A stretch of 41,698 bases of DNA, from NCBI GenBank assembly GCA_003427395.1, contig BFEA01000295.1, forward strand, positions 983,758 to 1,025,455. The letters run 5' to 3'. A model generated the notes under the pieces. The model saw nothing but the letters and a program-made list of their open reading frames with translations, was not told where the DNA came from and made no database searches. This stretch comes from Chara braunii (taxonomy: Eukaryota; Streptophyta; Charophyceae; Charales; Characeae). The position numbers and the translations under genes were made by a program. The first letter of the stretch is position 1. Every line of letters begins with the position of its first letter. This document shows positions 32,219 to 41,698 of this stretch, in pieces.

Positions 32219-33029
32219 TAGGTGACCGTTTTTGTCCGTTAGTGCCCTTTTGACTTTCCCCCTTTTACTTTTTTCTTTTCTTTTCTTTTTCTTTTTTTTC
32301 CCCTCCACTTGTGGACAGTTGGGACTTGGCAGTCCCTACTTGCTGCAGTCCCAACTGACGGCCAACTTACTCATCCTCCCTCACACCCATTTTCTTTTTC
32401 TTTTCTTTTTCTTTGTGCATGCCAAGTGTCAACTAGCCATTAAGACCCTTTTTCCAATTTTCTTTTCTTTTCTTTTTCTTTTTCCTCCTTTCTTGGACAG
32501 TTGGGACTTGGCAGTCCCTACTTGCTGTAGTCCCTACTAACGGCCAACTCACTCACTCCCTCTCACTCTCCTTGTCTCGTTCTCCCACTTTTTTTTTTTT
32601 CTTTTTCTTTTTCTTTTTGCTTGTCAAGTGTCACGAAACCGTTAAGGCCCTTTTCTTGCCTCTTCCTCTTAGTTTTGGCCCTTCCTACACTCAAGGGTCA
32701 GTCCGTTATTTTTCGGACTGCAATTGTGGCCCTTCCATGCCCTTGGGAGCCACCATTAGTCCTCCTCTCTCCCAAACAGTAGGCCCCCTTGCACCGATTT
32801 TTTTTCGGGAGGCTATTTTCTTCATGTTGGTCCCCTTTGGCCCAACTTCCTTGGGTGAGGGCAATCCGAATTTTTTCGGATTGCTCCCATGCCTCTCACC
32901 ACTTGTTTCTTTACTTTTTTATTTTTCTTTTAGCCTCTTTTTCTTGCTCTCACTAGTAATAAATTTGGCCGTCAAGATCTCCGATCTTGACGGTGCATCT
33001 TGTTTTATTTTTTGCTCCGCATACCATGC

Positions 33030-33345
33030 CGCCATTTTTCCTTGGGACGTCACTGGTCCCCGCCGCTTGTCCCAACCGGTACCCGTCCCACTGGTGGTCC
33101 CGCTGGTACCGCAATTTTTGCTTAGTCCCCCATGGTCCTCGTCACTAGTCCCGTGTTAATGCTGCATTTTTGCCTAGTCCCATGTGGTCCCCGACACTTT
33201 GTCCCGCCGGTACCACATTTTTTCTTGGTCTCACGTGGTCCCCGACACTTTGTCTCGCCGGCACCACATCTTTTCTTGGTCTCACGTGGTCACGGTACTT
33301 TGTCATGCCGGTACCACGTCTTTTCTTGGTCTCACACACCATATC
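33030..33345. repeat. 51-bp minisatellite at the end of repeat A copy 2
   Basis: The phrase gtggtccccgacactttgtc plus ccgccggtaccacattttttcttggtctcac repeats about every 51 bp (near 33186, 33237 and 33288), with more diverged units before. This sequence is absent from copy 1. Confidence 0.8.
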
Positions 33346-33738
33346 TCCCCGGACGTGGATCCCCGCTTATCTTGCGCCCCCCTCGGCCCTCTTGCCGCTG
33401 CGTCCTAGTAGCTCATCTAGTGTGGCCACCTTTTCCCCGCGCCGGCGCCTTACGTCCTGCTTCTTTTCTCTCTTTATCGCGCACCTCCTATGCTACTATT
33501 ACTTTCCCGGCGGTCCTTCTCTGTTTTCGAATGAAGGATCGCCTCCGCTATTTTCTTGCGGCCCTTTGCCGCTCCCCGTCTCGACAATTCCTTCTTGGTT
33601 CAAGGGTCTCGGCGATTTCGAGCGACCTGTGGCTTCCTAGTGTCGTCGCTCACACCTTTGGTTCTTCCAACATCCTTGGCTCCGGTTTTCTCTGTCATGC
33701 ACAAATCGGCCATATACAGTCTCTCGAGTGTTCGGAAG

Positions 33739-34225
33739 TCATTCGGGACTCACCAGTCCCGACACCGGGTCGGGGGCGGCAGAGGAGGAAGCTGCGCCGT
33801 GGCCACCATATCGGAGGACGGGGGACCCGGACTGGGAGCCAGGAGAACAGAGAGACTCGGGAGAGGAAGGACGACCAGCGTCCTGGAGTTGCCGCAGGCC
33901 AGCGATAAAAGTCGTCATTTGCGCTTGTAAGGGCGCAAGGAGGGAGGTGATGAGGGTGTGCAGATCCCCCTGGTCCGTCGGCACAGGTGTGGAGCCCGAT
34001 GCCGAGGTCGTCACCGCCTCGGCGACTTGGGACACGCCGTCGGCTATGGAGAGGTAACGGGTCGGACTAGAGAGGGTCAGGGGAGGTCCGCGTGAGCGGA
34101 GGGCGTAGGGGGAGGTCTGCGATAGAAGGCGACGGACGGCGCTGGTAAATCGAGCGCGGGCGTCATCAAGAGGGAAGGGTAATTCGGATCCAGGGTGGCC
34201 GAATGAGAAGGGAGAGTAGGGGGGT
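33739..34225 (-). pseudogene. Gag-like N-terminal fragment (second retroelement)
   Basis: An open minus-strand frame runs from about 34225 to the stop at 33739, with the only internal Met near 34035. It gives a Ser/Pro-rich protein with a helical stretch DLHTLITSLLAPLQAQMTTF followed by IAGLRQLQDAG, reminiscent of the coiled N-terminal regions of plant Ty3 Gag proteins. There is no clear start and nothing recognisable follows it. The 5' side carries telomere-like inverted repeats. The call rests on composition only. Confidence 0.35.
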
Positions 34226-34237
34226 TAGAAAAACCCA

Positions 34238-34292
34238 AAACCCTAAGAAAACCCTAACCGGAGTTTGAATGGTTAGGGTAGGGTATCGGTGA
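34238..34292. repeat. Telomere-like motifs in inverted arrangement
   Basis: Two telo-box-like units (AACCCTAAG, AAACCCTAACC) face GGTTAGGGTAGGG. ACCCTAACC and GGTTAGGGT form a perfect 9-bp stem around an 11-base loop. Plant telomere repeats are TTTAGGG, and telo-boxes (AAACCCTAA) also occur in plant promoters. This could be a fossil interstitial repeat or a promoter element of the gag-like fragment. Confidence 0.55.
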
Positions 34293-34299
34293 CCCAATC

Positions 34300-35340
34300 A
34301 AGAAAATAAAATAGCATGCATAGGGGGGAAGGCGGGAGGAAAAATAAATAAACAGCGAAATTTCGAGAGAAAATTAAAAATAAATAAGAAAATAAATAAA
34401 TAATAAAAATAATTAAAGAAATACAAAAACAAAATATGAAGAGAGAAGTAATATTTATTATCTTATAATTTTCGGCAGCGTTTCCCTACCACCCATGGGG
34501 TCAAGAATGTGTCAAGGAAATTGAGAGACCAAGTTAAGCACACTAGGTTTCAAAATGCCGGAAATTAAAAATTTCAGAAAATAAATAAAAAAATAATTAA
34601 TAAATAAATAAATAAGTAAGTAAATAGATGAGGAGATGGAGCGAAATGAATTATCTGATTTTTCAAAAAATTCGGCAGCATTTCGTTACCCCCATGAAGT
34701 CAAAGTGTCCCGTAAAGAAAACACGCTAAGTAAAAGGAGAAGATTTTGTCAGCACTTCGCTATACCCAAGGGGTAAAAATGTGCTGAAAAATACTAAGTG
34801 AAAGAAAAACAGAAAATTTCGACAGCACTTCGTTACCCCCACGAGGTCAAAATGTGTGCCGAAAAACAAGAATGACCGGCTCCTAATCAGATTTAAGGGT
34901 GCAGCAAAAAAATTCGAATTTTTAGAATAAATTAAAAAAAATAAATAAATAAGAAAACAAGAAAGGAGGGGGGGAAATAAGATAATTCAAACTTTGGGAG
35001 AAAAGGAAAAATTTAAATTAAAGAAAAAGAGAAAAGAAGAAAAACAGAAAAATTTGAAGTTGGGGGGGGGGGCCAGGGGATGAAAAGTGATGAAAAAAAA
35101 AAAAAAAAAGTGAGAGAGAGAAAAAGAGTGAAGTGGAAGATAGGGGAAATGGGGGAGATGAGATTAATAGAAGATGGTGAGTGGGGAGGAGAGGAGAGAA
35201 AAAGGTGGTGGGAGATGAGTGAATTGAAAGGTGGGAAGGGGGGGAGTGTAATGGTAGAGTTAGAAAGGGTGATTGAATGATGGGGAGGAAGAGAAAAAAG
35301 ATTGGGGGAAAGTAGGTTAGTGGAGAGAGATAATACCAGG
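34300..35340. repeat. A-rich region with four copies of a hairpin repeat
   Basis: The background is A-rich (aaataaataaat). Four related 45-55-bp units occur at 34471, 34671, 34746 and 34817. Each has a form of TTCGRCAGCACTTCGYTACC, then CCCA-GGGGTCAAAATGTG, then a complementary CTGAAAA or CCGAAAA. In the third unit CAGCAC and GTGCTG form the outer stem, with TACCC/GGGTA inside. No coding region is supported. Purine-rich sequence (gggggagatgag) fills 35050-35330. Confidence 0.6.
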
Positions 35341-35719
35341 CTCTTGGTTGGCCAAGAGCAGAGCACTAAGGTGCACTAAGGTGCTGCTGGCCTGATGCCA
35401 CAGCAATAAAAAGATGATGATGATTATCTAAGGTTGGCTAAGATCTTGATCAGCCACCCTACTGCCATAGTCACACAGCCCGTTAGTAAAGGGGGGGAAT
35501 CTTGAGTTGCTGCGAAACTCCTGCTGCAGCAGTAGAAAAATAGTAAAAAAAATAATATGGCGCAGCCCCCTAGACAGTGTGGTCTTCAGTCTTCAGAGCA
35601 GGCTACCACGTGGCACTGCAAATGGCTACATGTGCAGGCAGCAGCAGCCAAGGGGCGGCGCCAAACATCAGCTCAACCGTTGCTGCCCTGCTGGTCGCTG
35701 CACGCCGACGGGGGGTAGG

Positions 35720-35840
35720 GGGTAAATAGCTGGCACTCACACACAAGGCCAACAGCTGCCTGGGTTCAAATCCCGGCGACAACAAGATTCCGGATCTTGA
35801 TAATATAAATCCGTGAGCGGGGTGGGGCACCCGGGCAGCG
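35720..35840 (+). mobile_element. tRNA-derived SINE-like segment
   Basis: GGTTCAAATCC at 35763-35773 is a near-perfect RNA polymerase III B box, inside a T-arm-like stem CTGGG/CCCGG. About 35 bp before it lies a weak A-box-like TAGCTGGCACTC. No 7-bp acceptor stem can be formed, so this is not a functional tRNA. The minus-strand frame reads RRDLNPGS, the usual by-product of translating a tRNA-like B box. A SINE head or tRNA fossil is the best reading; the 3' tail and target duplications were not located. Confidence 0.5.
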
Positions 35841-36710
35841 TGGGCACGTGGCGCGTGCATGTGCGTGTACGGCGGCCTTGGCCTTGGCACTTGCGCGCAC
35901 CCGTCGTCACGACGATTCCTTTTGCCACCATGTGGCAGCTCCCTACTGCACCTTTTTTCCCTCGTTTTCGCTGAAAACCGCCCGAAAAACAGAGAAAAAA
36001 ACCATTGTAGGGTTTTGTTGTTTTCCTTGCTATGCGGTGGGTGGGGGGGAGCGGACAATGTTCCCGCTCCAATACCAGTGTGGCAGACCCACCAGGTGTG
36101 GTGCTCTGCCAGTGATAGAGATGAAGATGAAGGATGAAGAGGGAGCAAGATGGCATAGCACAGCTCCCACACTGACTCCAACGCACGTACTCTAAAGTGT
36201 GCGAATGTAGAATGGATCGGAAAACAAACAATAACTGGGGTATACCCCAACGGACTGACGAGACTGGACTGGACTGGCTGGTATCGACAGAGGTACCGTC
36301 TTGGACTGGACTGCCCCAAATATAACACAGGCCTGTGAGAACAGGCTAAGGGGCTGGTCTCACAGGCCAACCAGAGGTCCGCTACACAAACTGCACCCAC
36401 GGTCCTCAACCCATCACTACGTCAAAAGTGAGTGAGAATAGAAGAAACTTTGAAGTTCAGCAAAGGTTTCTGTTTGCCAATGTAGCGAGTACTGTCTATC
36501 TATTCCCTCTATGGGCTGCCATGGAATCCCTCTCCACTAACTGAACTATTCTCCCACTTCTTCCCCTCTTTCATGCCCTACCACACTCTGCCCCCACATG
36601 CACTCTGAACTTCGTTGTTCGCACTCACCAGCGGGTCCGAGCAAAGCTCCTCTTTAATGCACCTAGCTCAGCGGACTGTGTCTAGCGCCAGGCATGTGAG
36701 AACTGATAAT
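35841..36710. other. No gene seen
   Basis: A long minus-strand open frame (36409-35603) crosses this region and runs into the SINE-like segment, but its composition (His/Pro/Ser-rich, no motif) and the SINE overlap argue against a real protein. No RNA gene or transposon end is recognised. Confidence 0.4.
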
Positions 36711-36714
36711 GTGA

Positions 36715-36716
<2 letters not shown>

Positions 36717-36781
<65 letters not shown>

Positions 36782-37005
36782 CTCTCTCTGTGTGTGTGCA
36801 GTCTCTCTCTCTCACTCTCTCTTTGTTTGTGCAATCTCTCTTTCTCACTGTCTCTTTGTCTGTGCAGTTTCTCTCTCACTCTCTCTTTGTCTGTGCGGTC
36901 TCTCTCTCTCTCTCTCTTTTTTTTCTCTCGCTCTTTTTTTTTCTCTCTCTCTGTTTATGTAGTCTCTCTTTCTCTCACTCTCTCTCTCTCTCTCTCTCTT
37001 CCACT
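36717..37005. repeat. (TC)n tract with interspersed (T)GTGTG/TTTGT phrases
   Basis: A pure TC run (36717-36788) passes into irregular TC-rich DNA with the recurring phrase 'ctctttgt(t/c)tgtgcagt'. It is low-complexity DNA, and open frames on both strands are artefacts. Confidence 0.95.
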
Positions 37006-37784
37006 CTCTGTCCGTGCATATGCCCGTCTCTGTGGAGATTGTCCTTGCTGGTATATTGGAGAACCGGCTGATCACCGCTAGTGGTTAAACGTCCAACTAA
37101 TGTGCCTCTTCTGGCGCCGATCTCTTCATTGTGCTTGCGTCGCCCTTATGCCCAGGTTTACCTTAATTTCTCATAGATCCTCGTACATATCTCATGGCAC
37201 GACTACTTAATTGTTCGCAGTAATATAAATATACAAAGTTTATAATGATACTATTCAGTAATAATAGTATTGATAGTAATAATATTAATAATAGTGACAA
37301 TAACATTAACTAAACGCAATCATGTCTGCTAAGAGTGCAATGCACACAACATTCAACTAGAGATACACGTTTTCACTTGTGAGAGTGTGCGGAAAGACCA
37401 AACAAATGCAGGTAATGATGGGAATCTATATACGTTACTGCATGGGAACAGATGTGAACTGTAAGCCTTCTGCAAATAGTCCGATCATGATACTCTTCAT
37501 TCAACTACTAGTCTTAGATGAATACAACCCACGAATGCGGTGTTGTTCTTACACAGCTCTTTCATGAATCAGGTGCATGTTCAAGACCTGGTTCACACAA
37601 AGCCCTGGATAATTATGGTGCTCATTGACTGCTTGATACATGTGCAGGCTTCCCATTAATCTGGAGCTCTTTCATGGTCTGACTCTTGCATGAACCAAAG
37701 ATGCACCTTTCATAGTTATATCGATGAGATTCCTCATTCGTTGAGAGTTGGGAAGCGTGCTCGTAGAGCCCATCCTGCGTTCTC
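37006..37784. other. No gene seen; AT-rich stretch
   Basis: The part at 37210-37310 is AT-rich with 'ataatagta/aataatatt' phrases. No credible coding region, RNA gene or transposon terminus was found. Confidence 0.4.
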
Positions 37785-38115
37785 CTTCTCTCTCTCACTT
37801 TCACTCATTCTCTCTCACACACTGCGCAGTCTCTCTCTTTCATACTGCGCAGTCTCTCTCTCTCACACTACGCAGTCTCTCTCTCTCACTGGGCAGGCTC
37901 TCTCTTTCACACTCTCGCTCACTCTCTCACACTCATGCTCTCTCTCTCTCTCACTCTTCCACTCATGCTTTCTCTCTGTCACTCTTAGACTCATACTCTC
38001 CCCCGCTCACTGCGCGATCTCTTTCTCTCTCACTGCGCAGTCTCTATCTCACTGCACAGACTCTCTCTCCCACACTCCCTCTCACTCTCTCTCTCTCACA
38101 CACTTCCTCATGCAT
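37785..38115. repeat. TC-rich tract with repeated palindrome ACTGCGCAGT
   Basis: The 10-bp perfect palindrome ACTGCGCAGT occurs at 37821, 37844 and 38032, with one-base variants (ACTACGCAGT at 37867). The copies are separated by tctctct and tctcacact spacers of differing length. The rest is TC-rich low-complexity sequence. Confidence 0.85.
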
Positions 38116-38422
38116 TCACGCACCAACTCACTACCTGCTGCTCTCTCACTTATTTACCGCTCACCCCCACAAAGTGAAGTTTGTCGGTTGCAGTCTACTG
38201 GCTCGCACGAACGGGCACGAACAGACACCATCCAGAATGCTGCGTACACCCGGCTCGTTGTTCCCCGTTGGCGCCACTAGTGTGGGAGGGGCACACTTTG
38301 CGCGCCATCATCTCCCTAATGAGCATTTGCCTCTCTCGCGTGTCCTCCATGCTTGTGTATCTTTCGTTCCCCGTGGGCGGCGTACGCCATGCGCGCGGTC
38401 CCTTCCCAAAGTCAAAACCCTT

Positions 38423-38432
38423 GCTTATATAG
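38423..38432 (-). promoter_or_regulatory. TATA-box-like CTATATAAGC
   Basis: The minus strand has CTATATAAGC, a good match to the core promoter TATA box, inside otherwise GC-rich DNA. Downstream in that sense (to 38195) is a 123-codon open frame with no recognised family. Without expression evidence this is only a candidate. Confidence 0.25.
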
Positions 38433-38499
38433 TTGTCAGCCGAGCTGGCATCCGCACGGGCAGGCCCATGCCCAAAAAGGAAGGGGTACCGACCGCCGG

Positions 38500-39090
38500 C
38501 GCAGCACCAACGGCTGGCCTGGTACCAGCTGTTGACCGAGACTGCAGATCCAGACCCGGTGTACAAACCTTTGGTCTGGTACCACTAGGTCCAAAAACAG
38601 GTCCAACAACAACTCTTATGGTGCAGATCCAAGTCTGTCACAACCGTCATACCGACAGTCCCCGCCAGCTTCAGTCCAAGTGTCAATACAGGGCCGGTGG
38701 CCGCAGCACAGTCCACTGCAGTCCCGGTACCACAGATGTCCTTGGCCCAGTGGTTGTTCCTTCCACACAGTCCGCAGTAATCTGATCCAGGTATGCACCT
38801 CCAACCGTGGCTCGACAAGAGTGGGTTTGACATGTTGCAACGGACCATCCAAATGAACCCAACCGTGATCCACACCAAGTGCTAATGCTCCGTGCCAATG
38901 AATCGTACCAAGAAACCACACCGACGTGGCGCATCCGTGAACCGTACCTGTGTCAGAATGGTGATCGTCCTGGTCCCGGACCGGAGTCCATACCTCAACG
39001 GTCAAGTGAGGCCCAATGACGACTAGAAAAACCCTCACTTAGAAAAGACCCGTATGAGCAGGTCCATACACTGCGAAATGGTCAATCGCC
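38500..39090. other. GC-rich region without a recognised gene
   Basis: Overlapping open frames exist on the minus strand (for example 39038-38616), but none shows a family motif and several frames are open at once, as expected from base composition. Confidence 0.35.
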
Positions 39091-39095
39091 GCACC

Positions 39096-39123
39096 GCGCT
39101 CTCTACACTCTTAATTATATTAA

Positions 39124-39156
<33 letters not shown>

Positions 39157-39194
39157 GACCACTCACGCGCTCTCTACACTCTTAATTTTATTAA

Positions 39195-39248
<54 letters not shown>

Positions 39249-39258
39249 GACCACTCAC
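39096..39258. repeat. Tandem duplication carrying (TAA)n of two lengths
   Basis: Unit 1 (39096-39166, 71 bp) and unit 2 (39167-39258, 92 bp) share gcgctctctacactcttaat at the start and cgaccactcac at the end. Between these is a TAA trinucleotide run. The 21-bp length difference is exactly seven TAA units. Confidence 0.9.
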
Positions 39259-39603
39259 ATTCAGGGTAAGAGGGGTCATAAGCGAGGTAAGAGAATAGCC
39301 TAGATTGGGACAAACGTCGGGGGGGTACATATTCAGGAGAAAATAAAATGGAAATAAAGTTTCATTCAAGATCGCTGGTTTGTAGTTTATTTTCATCATT
39401 AATTATTTCTACCTCATTCTTAAATTTATTTATACAAATAAATATAAAAAAATCATCCCTATTCGGCCTCGCAAAAGCGGCCGTGAGAAGACTTGCGTAC
39501 ACGTCGTCGACCGGGTATGGAGGGAATAAAAATAAGAGGAAAATAAGTCGATGGTAGGGATGTCAAGGGTGGGATAAATTAGTATATTCATCTGCATAAA
39601 AGT

Positions 39604-39691
39604 AGGGTTAGTGTCAGCGAGAGACAGATTGAAAAACAGGGTCGAGCTAAGTGCCGTGTTTTTTTACCGCTTGTCCCTTAACACTAACCCT
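39604..39691. repeat. 11-bp inverted repeat with telomere-like arms
   Basis: AGGGTTAGTGT (39604-39614) is perfectly inverted as ACACTAACCCT (39681-39691), 66 bp apart. The arms resemble the telomere-like arms at 34238-34292. The region from 39260 to 40500 otherwise shows no gene I can recognise. Confidence 0.55.
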
Positions 39692-40734
39692 CAAATTCCT
39701 ACTGTCTGATCAATCGACTCTTCAAATTGTCTCATTTCGGGTGTCCGACTGACTTTGGACGCCCGACAATAAGCCCGGACCCTTTCTCGAGGACCCCGTC
39801 GAGCCCTCAATTTGTCCGGGCGATAACCCAGACCCATTTGTGAACAGTCCCTTATGTCGTAACAACTAAACAAGAACCTTCTTCAGTCAGGGCGTTGGGC
39901 TGGCTTAAATGAAGTCTCCGGGCGACAGCGCCGCAGACCCCGGTTAGCAGAGTCCAAGAGAAGAGGTGGACGGGAGCACCGCAACCCTGATCAATGGTAC
40001 CCTACAGTATGCAAAAAGCTTAGTGAGACGGGCGGACGGGATGGGGGAACACCTTTAACAGCAAACGGGGGCCGAAATCGCAGCTGATCAGTTCTAAACA
40101 AAGTTTAAACTGATCTAAGAAGGAAGGGGTGTCGAAATCCCAGATTAAATAGAGCCTACAAGGCCCTACATGCCTTTCTCTTAAGATATTCAAATAGAAG
40201 GCATGTGCTGTATTTGAGGGAAACTTGAAGTTCCTTCCAATCTGGGCGTTGTCAAACAAAATGATTTATTAACCAATCGGAAATATAAAATGAATTAAAA
40301 TTGATTTTATTTTTAATTTTTAGTCTTAAATTTGATACTTTCAAGGATTTAAACCACCAGTACCTTTCCCAGTGTTGGGAAAATACGAGATGCTGGCCAG
40401 TACCCAAAGTTCTCGGGGTCGGCAGAGGCTCGTATACAGTTCTTAACAGGGGGGAAAGTACTCAACATTCCGTTTTTTTTTTGTTTTTGTTTTTTTTTTT
40501 CCCCCGGACGTTTTGGCCGTTTTCGTTCCGGCGAGCGGGCGTGTTGTGGAAACGCTACCGGGTCCCACCGTCGACGGGTCTGTGCCTGGTTGCTGGCTGG
40601 TCGGTGTTGTGCGGTCGCCGGTGGATCGTCGCTGACGGACGACCGCCTCCATGGGGGACCAGCTCGTCTGGACGCGCGAACGACCGGAGCCTGCGAACGT
40701 CCTGCGCTAGGGTTCTCCGCGGACCGCCATCGCC

Positions 40735-40754
40735 TCTCTCTCTCTCTCTCGCCA

Positions 40755-40802
<48 letters not shown>

Positions 40803-40873
40803 GACATTCGTGTCCGCCGTCGTTGTTTCGTCGACAATAGGCGAGGAGGTAGGAGAGGGACGTTATTGCGCAG

Positions 40874-40961
<88 letters not shown>

Positions 40962-41029
40962 AAAGCTCGATCTCTCTCTGTTTAGTGCCCGCCGTCGGAG
41001 TTCCGTACTGCTCTTCTCCGCGGGTCGTC

Positions 41030-41078
<49 letters not shown>

Positions 41079-41153
41079 AGTGCCTGTCATCGGAGTTGCG
41101 TACTGCTCTTCTCCGCGGCCGCCGTCGCCTCTATCTCTCTCTCTCTCGCCATC

Positions 41154-41197
<44 letters not shown>
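40735..41197. repeat. (TC)n microsatellites in a duplicated unit
   Basis: TC runs lie at about 40735-40800, 40877-40919, 40923-40958, 41033-41074 and 41135-41197. Two neighbouring units share gtttagtgcc, cggagtt(c/g)cgtactgctc and ttctccgcgg (40981 and about 41075), so a TC-bearing unit of about 95 bp has been duplicated. Confidence 0.9.

Positions 41198-41244
<47 letters not shown>
41197..41244. repeat. (TA)n microsatellite
   Basis: Twenty-four TA dinucleotides follow directly on the last (TC)n run. It is self-complementary and able to form a cruciform. Confidence 0.95.
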
Positions 41245-41250
<6 letters not shown>

Positions 41251-41257
41251 TGTTTGC

Positions 41258-41698
41258 GGTGGGGGTTGGGGGCTGGGCGCTGGCAGGGCGAGGGAGGCCC
41301 TGCCACATAGCACCGTGGCTGCCACGTGGCAGGGCGCCGATCGCCCCCGCAACCTCACCCCCCCTCCTCACAATCCTATTTTTCCTTGAATAAAACGAAA
41401 ACCACATCAAGTAATTGAAAGACAAAAAGAAAAAGAAAGAAAGATGCAACAGAAAGAAGAAGAAGAAGACTCGGGGTGGAGAAGAACAAGACGAAGAAGA
41501 AGAAGAAGAAAATGAAGAAGAAGAAGAAGAAGAAGAAGAAGAAGAAGAAGAAGAAGAAGATGATTATGAAAAAGAAAACGAAAGGGAAAAAATAAACAAA
41601 AAAAGTTTTAGATTCGACAGGTGGGGGCTGCGGCTGGCAGGGCAACGGCGACCCTGACACATAGCAGCGTGGCTGCCACGTGGCAGGGCGCCGGCAAC
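41258..41698. mobile_element. Possible small element bounded by direct hairpin repeats
   Basis: About 80 bp at 41258-41339 (gctggcagggcg ... ccacgtggcagggcgccg) recurs at about 41620-41695, at the very end of the window. Each copy holds a hairpin. In the first, CCCTGCCAC (41298-41306) pairs with GTGGCAGGG (41326-41334) around the palindrome GCCACGTGGC, which includes the CACGTG core. Between the copies is (GAA)n-rich DNA (about 41490-41560). It could be a non-autonomous element with terminal repeats or a plain duplication. Confidence 0.4.

Larger units (their letters stand above)
29986..33004 (+). repeat. Dispersed repeat A, copy 2 (noncoding, assembly-damaged)
   Basis: This is the second copy of the repeat at 6102-8845, in the same orientation. 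It starts at the same phrase (gtttggcctaccttgg) and ends at the same hairpin (CGTCAAGATC/GATCTTGACG, 32970-32992). It differs by a 20-bp minisatellite expansion (31371-31474), by lacking the 172-bp insertion, and by an artificial segment around 32077-32218. The part of copy 1 beyond 8845 is not matched, so the two are not a simple identical LTR pair. Strand is nominal. Confidence 0.85.

Noticed and set aside
6102-33004. Repeat A copies as a certain LTR pair of one giant element
   Set aside because: Boundaries lack TG/CA ends, copy 2 lacks the segment next to the candidate polypurine tract, and no primer-binding site was found beside copy 2. Kept only as a hypothesis.
35720-35840. Functional tRNA gene
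   Set aside because: The B box is good, but no acceptor stem pairs and the D-arm is absent.
35603-36409. 268-codon minus-strand ORF
   Set aside because: It reads through the SINE-like segment (LNPG by-product) and shows no family motif.
37748-38785. 345-codon plus-strand ORF
   Set aside because: The first half is TC microsatellite translation and the rest has no motif.

Overview
The window looks like a transposon-dominated, non-genic stretch of a eukaryotic nuclear genome. The proteins recognised are transposon proteins: a BED-finger hAT transposase and a Ty3/gypsy polyprotein. The rest is microsatellites, minisatellites, satellite-like arrays and long dispersed repeats. Nothing bacterial is visible. 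The plant-like hAT, the Ty3 family and the style of the repeats suggest a streptophyte (green plant lineage) with a large genome. A charophyte alga such as Chara is my best guess. That guess is inference from style and not an identification.

Layout on the left: a decayed hAT transposase gene runs on the minus strand (about 463-5444), with an unusually long acidic, low-complexity C-terminal extension. Its upstream side (5.5-6.1 kb) carries two clusters of the heptamer GTGAACG/CGTTCAC, a (TC)n tract and an AT-rich inverted repeat. Next comes a 2.7-kb dispersed non-coding repeat, 'repeat A' copy 1 (6102-8845), holding a 172-bp insertion that copy 2 lacks. A noncoding, low-complexity region (9.2-11.6 kb) follows.

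Centre: a decayed Ty3/gypsy gag-pol on the minus strand (17450 down to 12482) with protease, reverse transcriptase, RNase H and integrase in that order, plus a small acidic ORF behind integrase (12147-11640). Directly 5' of gag-pol, on the same strand, lie four tandem diverged copies of a gene family I do not recognise (21332 down to 17903). Each copy is about 250-267 codons, and three clearly open with Met-Ala-Arg. This is the most unusual coding feature of the window.

Right half: a (GA)n tract ending in a 45-base gap, a 53-bp minisatellite, a 91-bp array abutting a 172-bp array (25.9-29.2 kb), and repeat A copy 2 (29986-33004). Copy 2 contains a 38-bp Nextera mate-pair junction adapter and a false join, so the assembly is locally wrong there. 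Beyond it lie a gag-like fragment, telomere-like inverted repeats, a hairpin repeat family, a tRNA-derived SINE-like segment and many (TC)n/(TAA)n/(GAA)n tracts up to the window end.

No intact host gene, rRNA, complete tRNA or CRISPR array was found. All recognised proteins carry premature stops or frameshifts, so the elements are probably inactive here.
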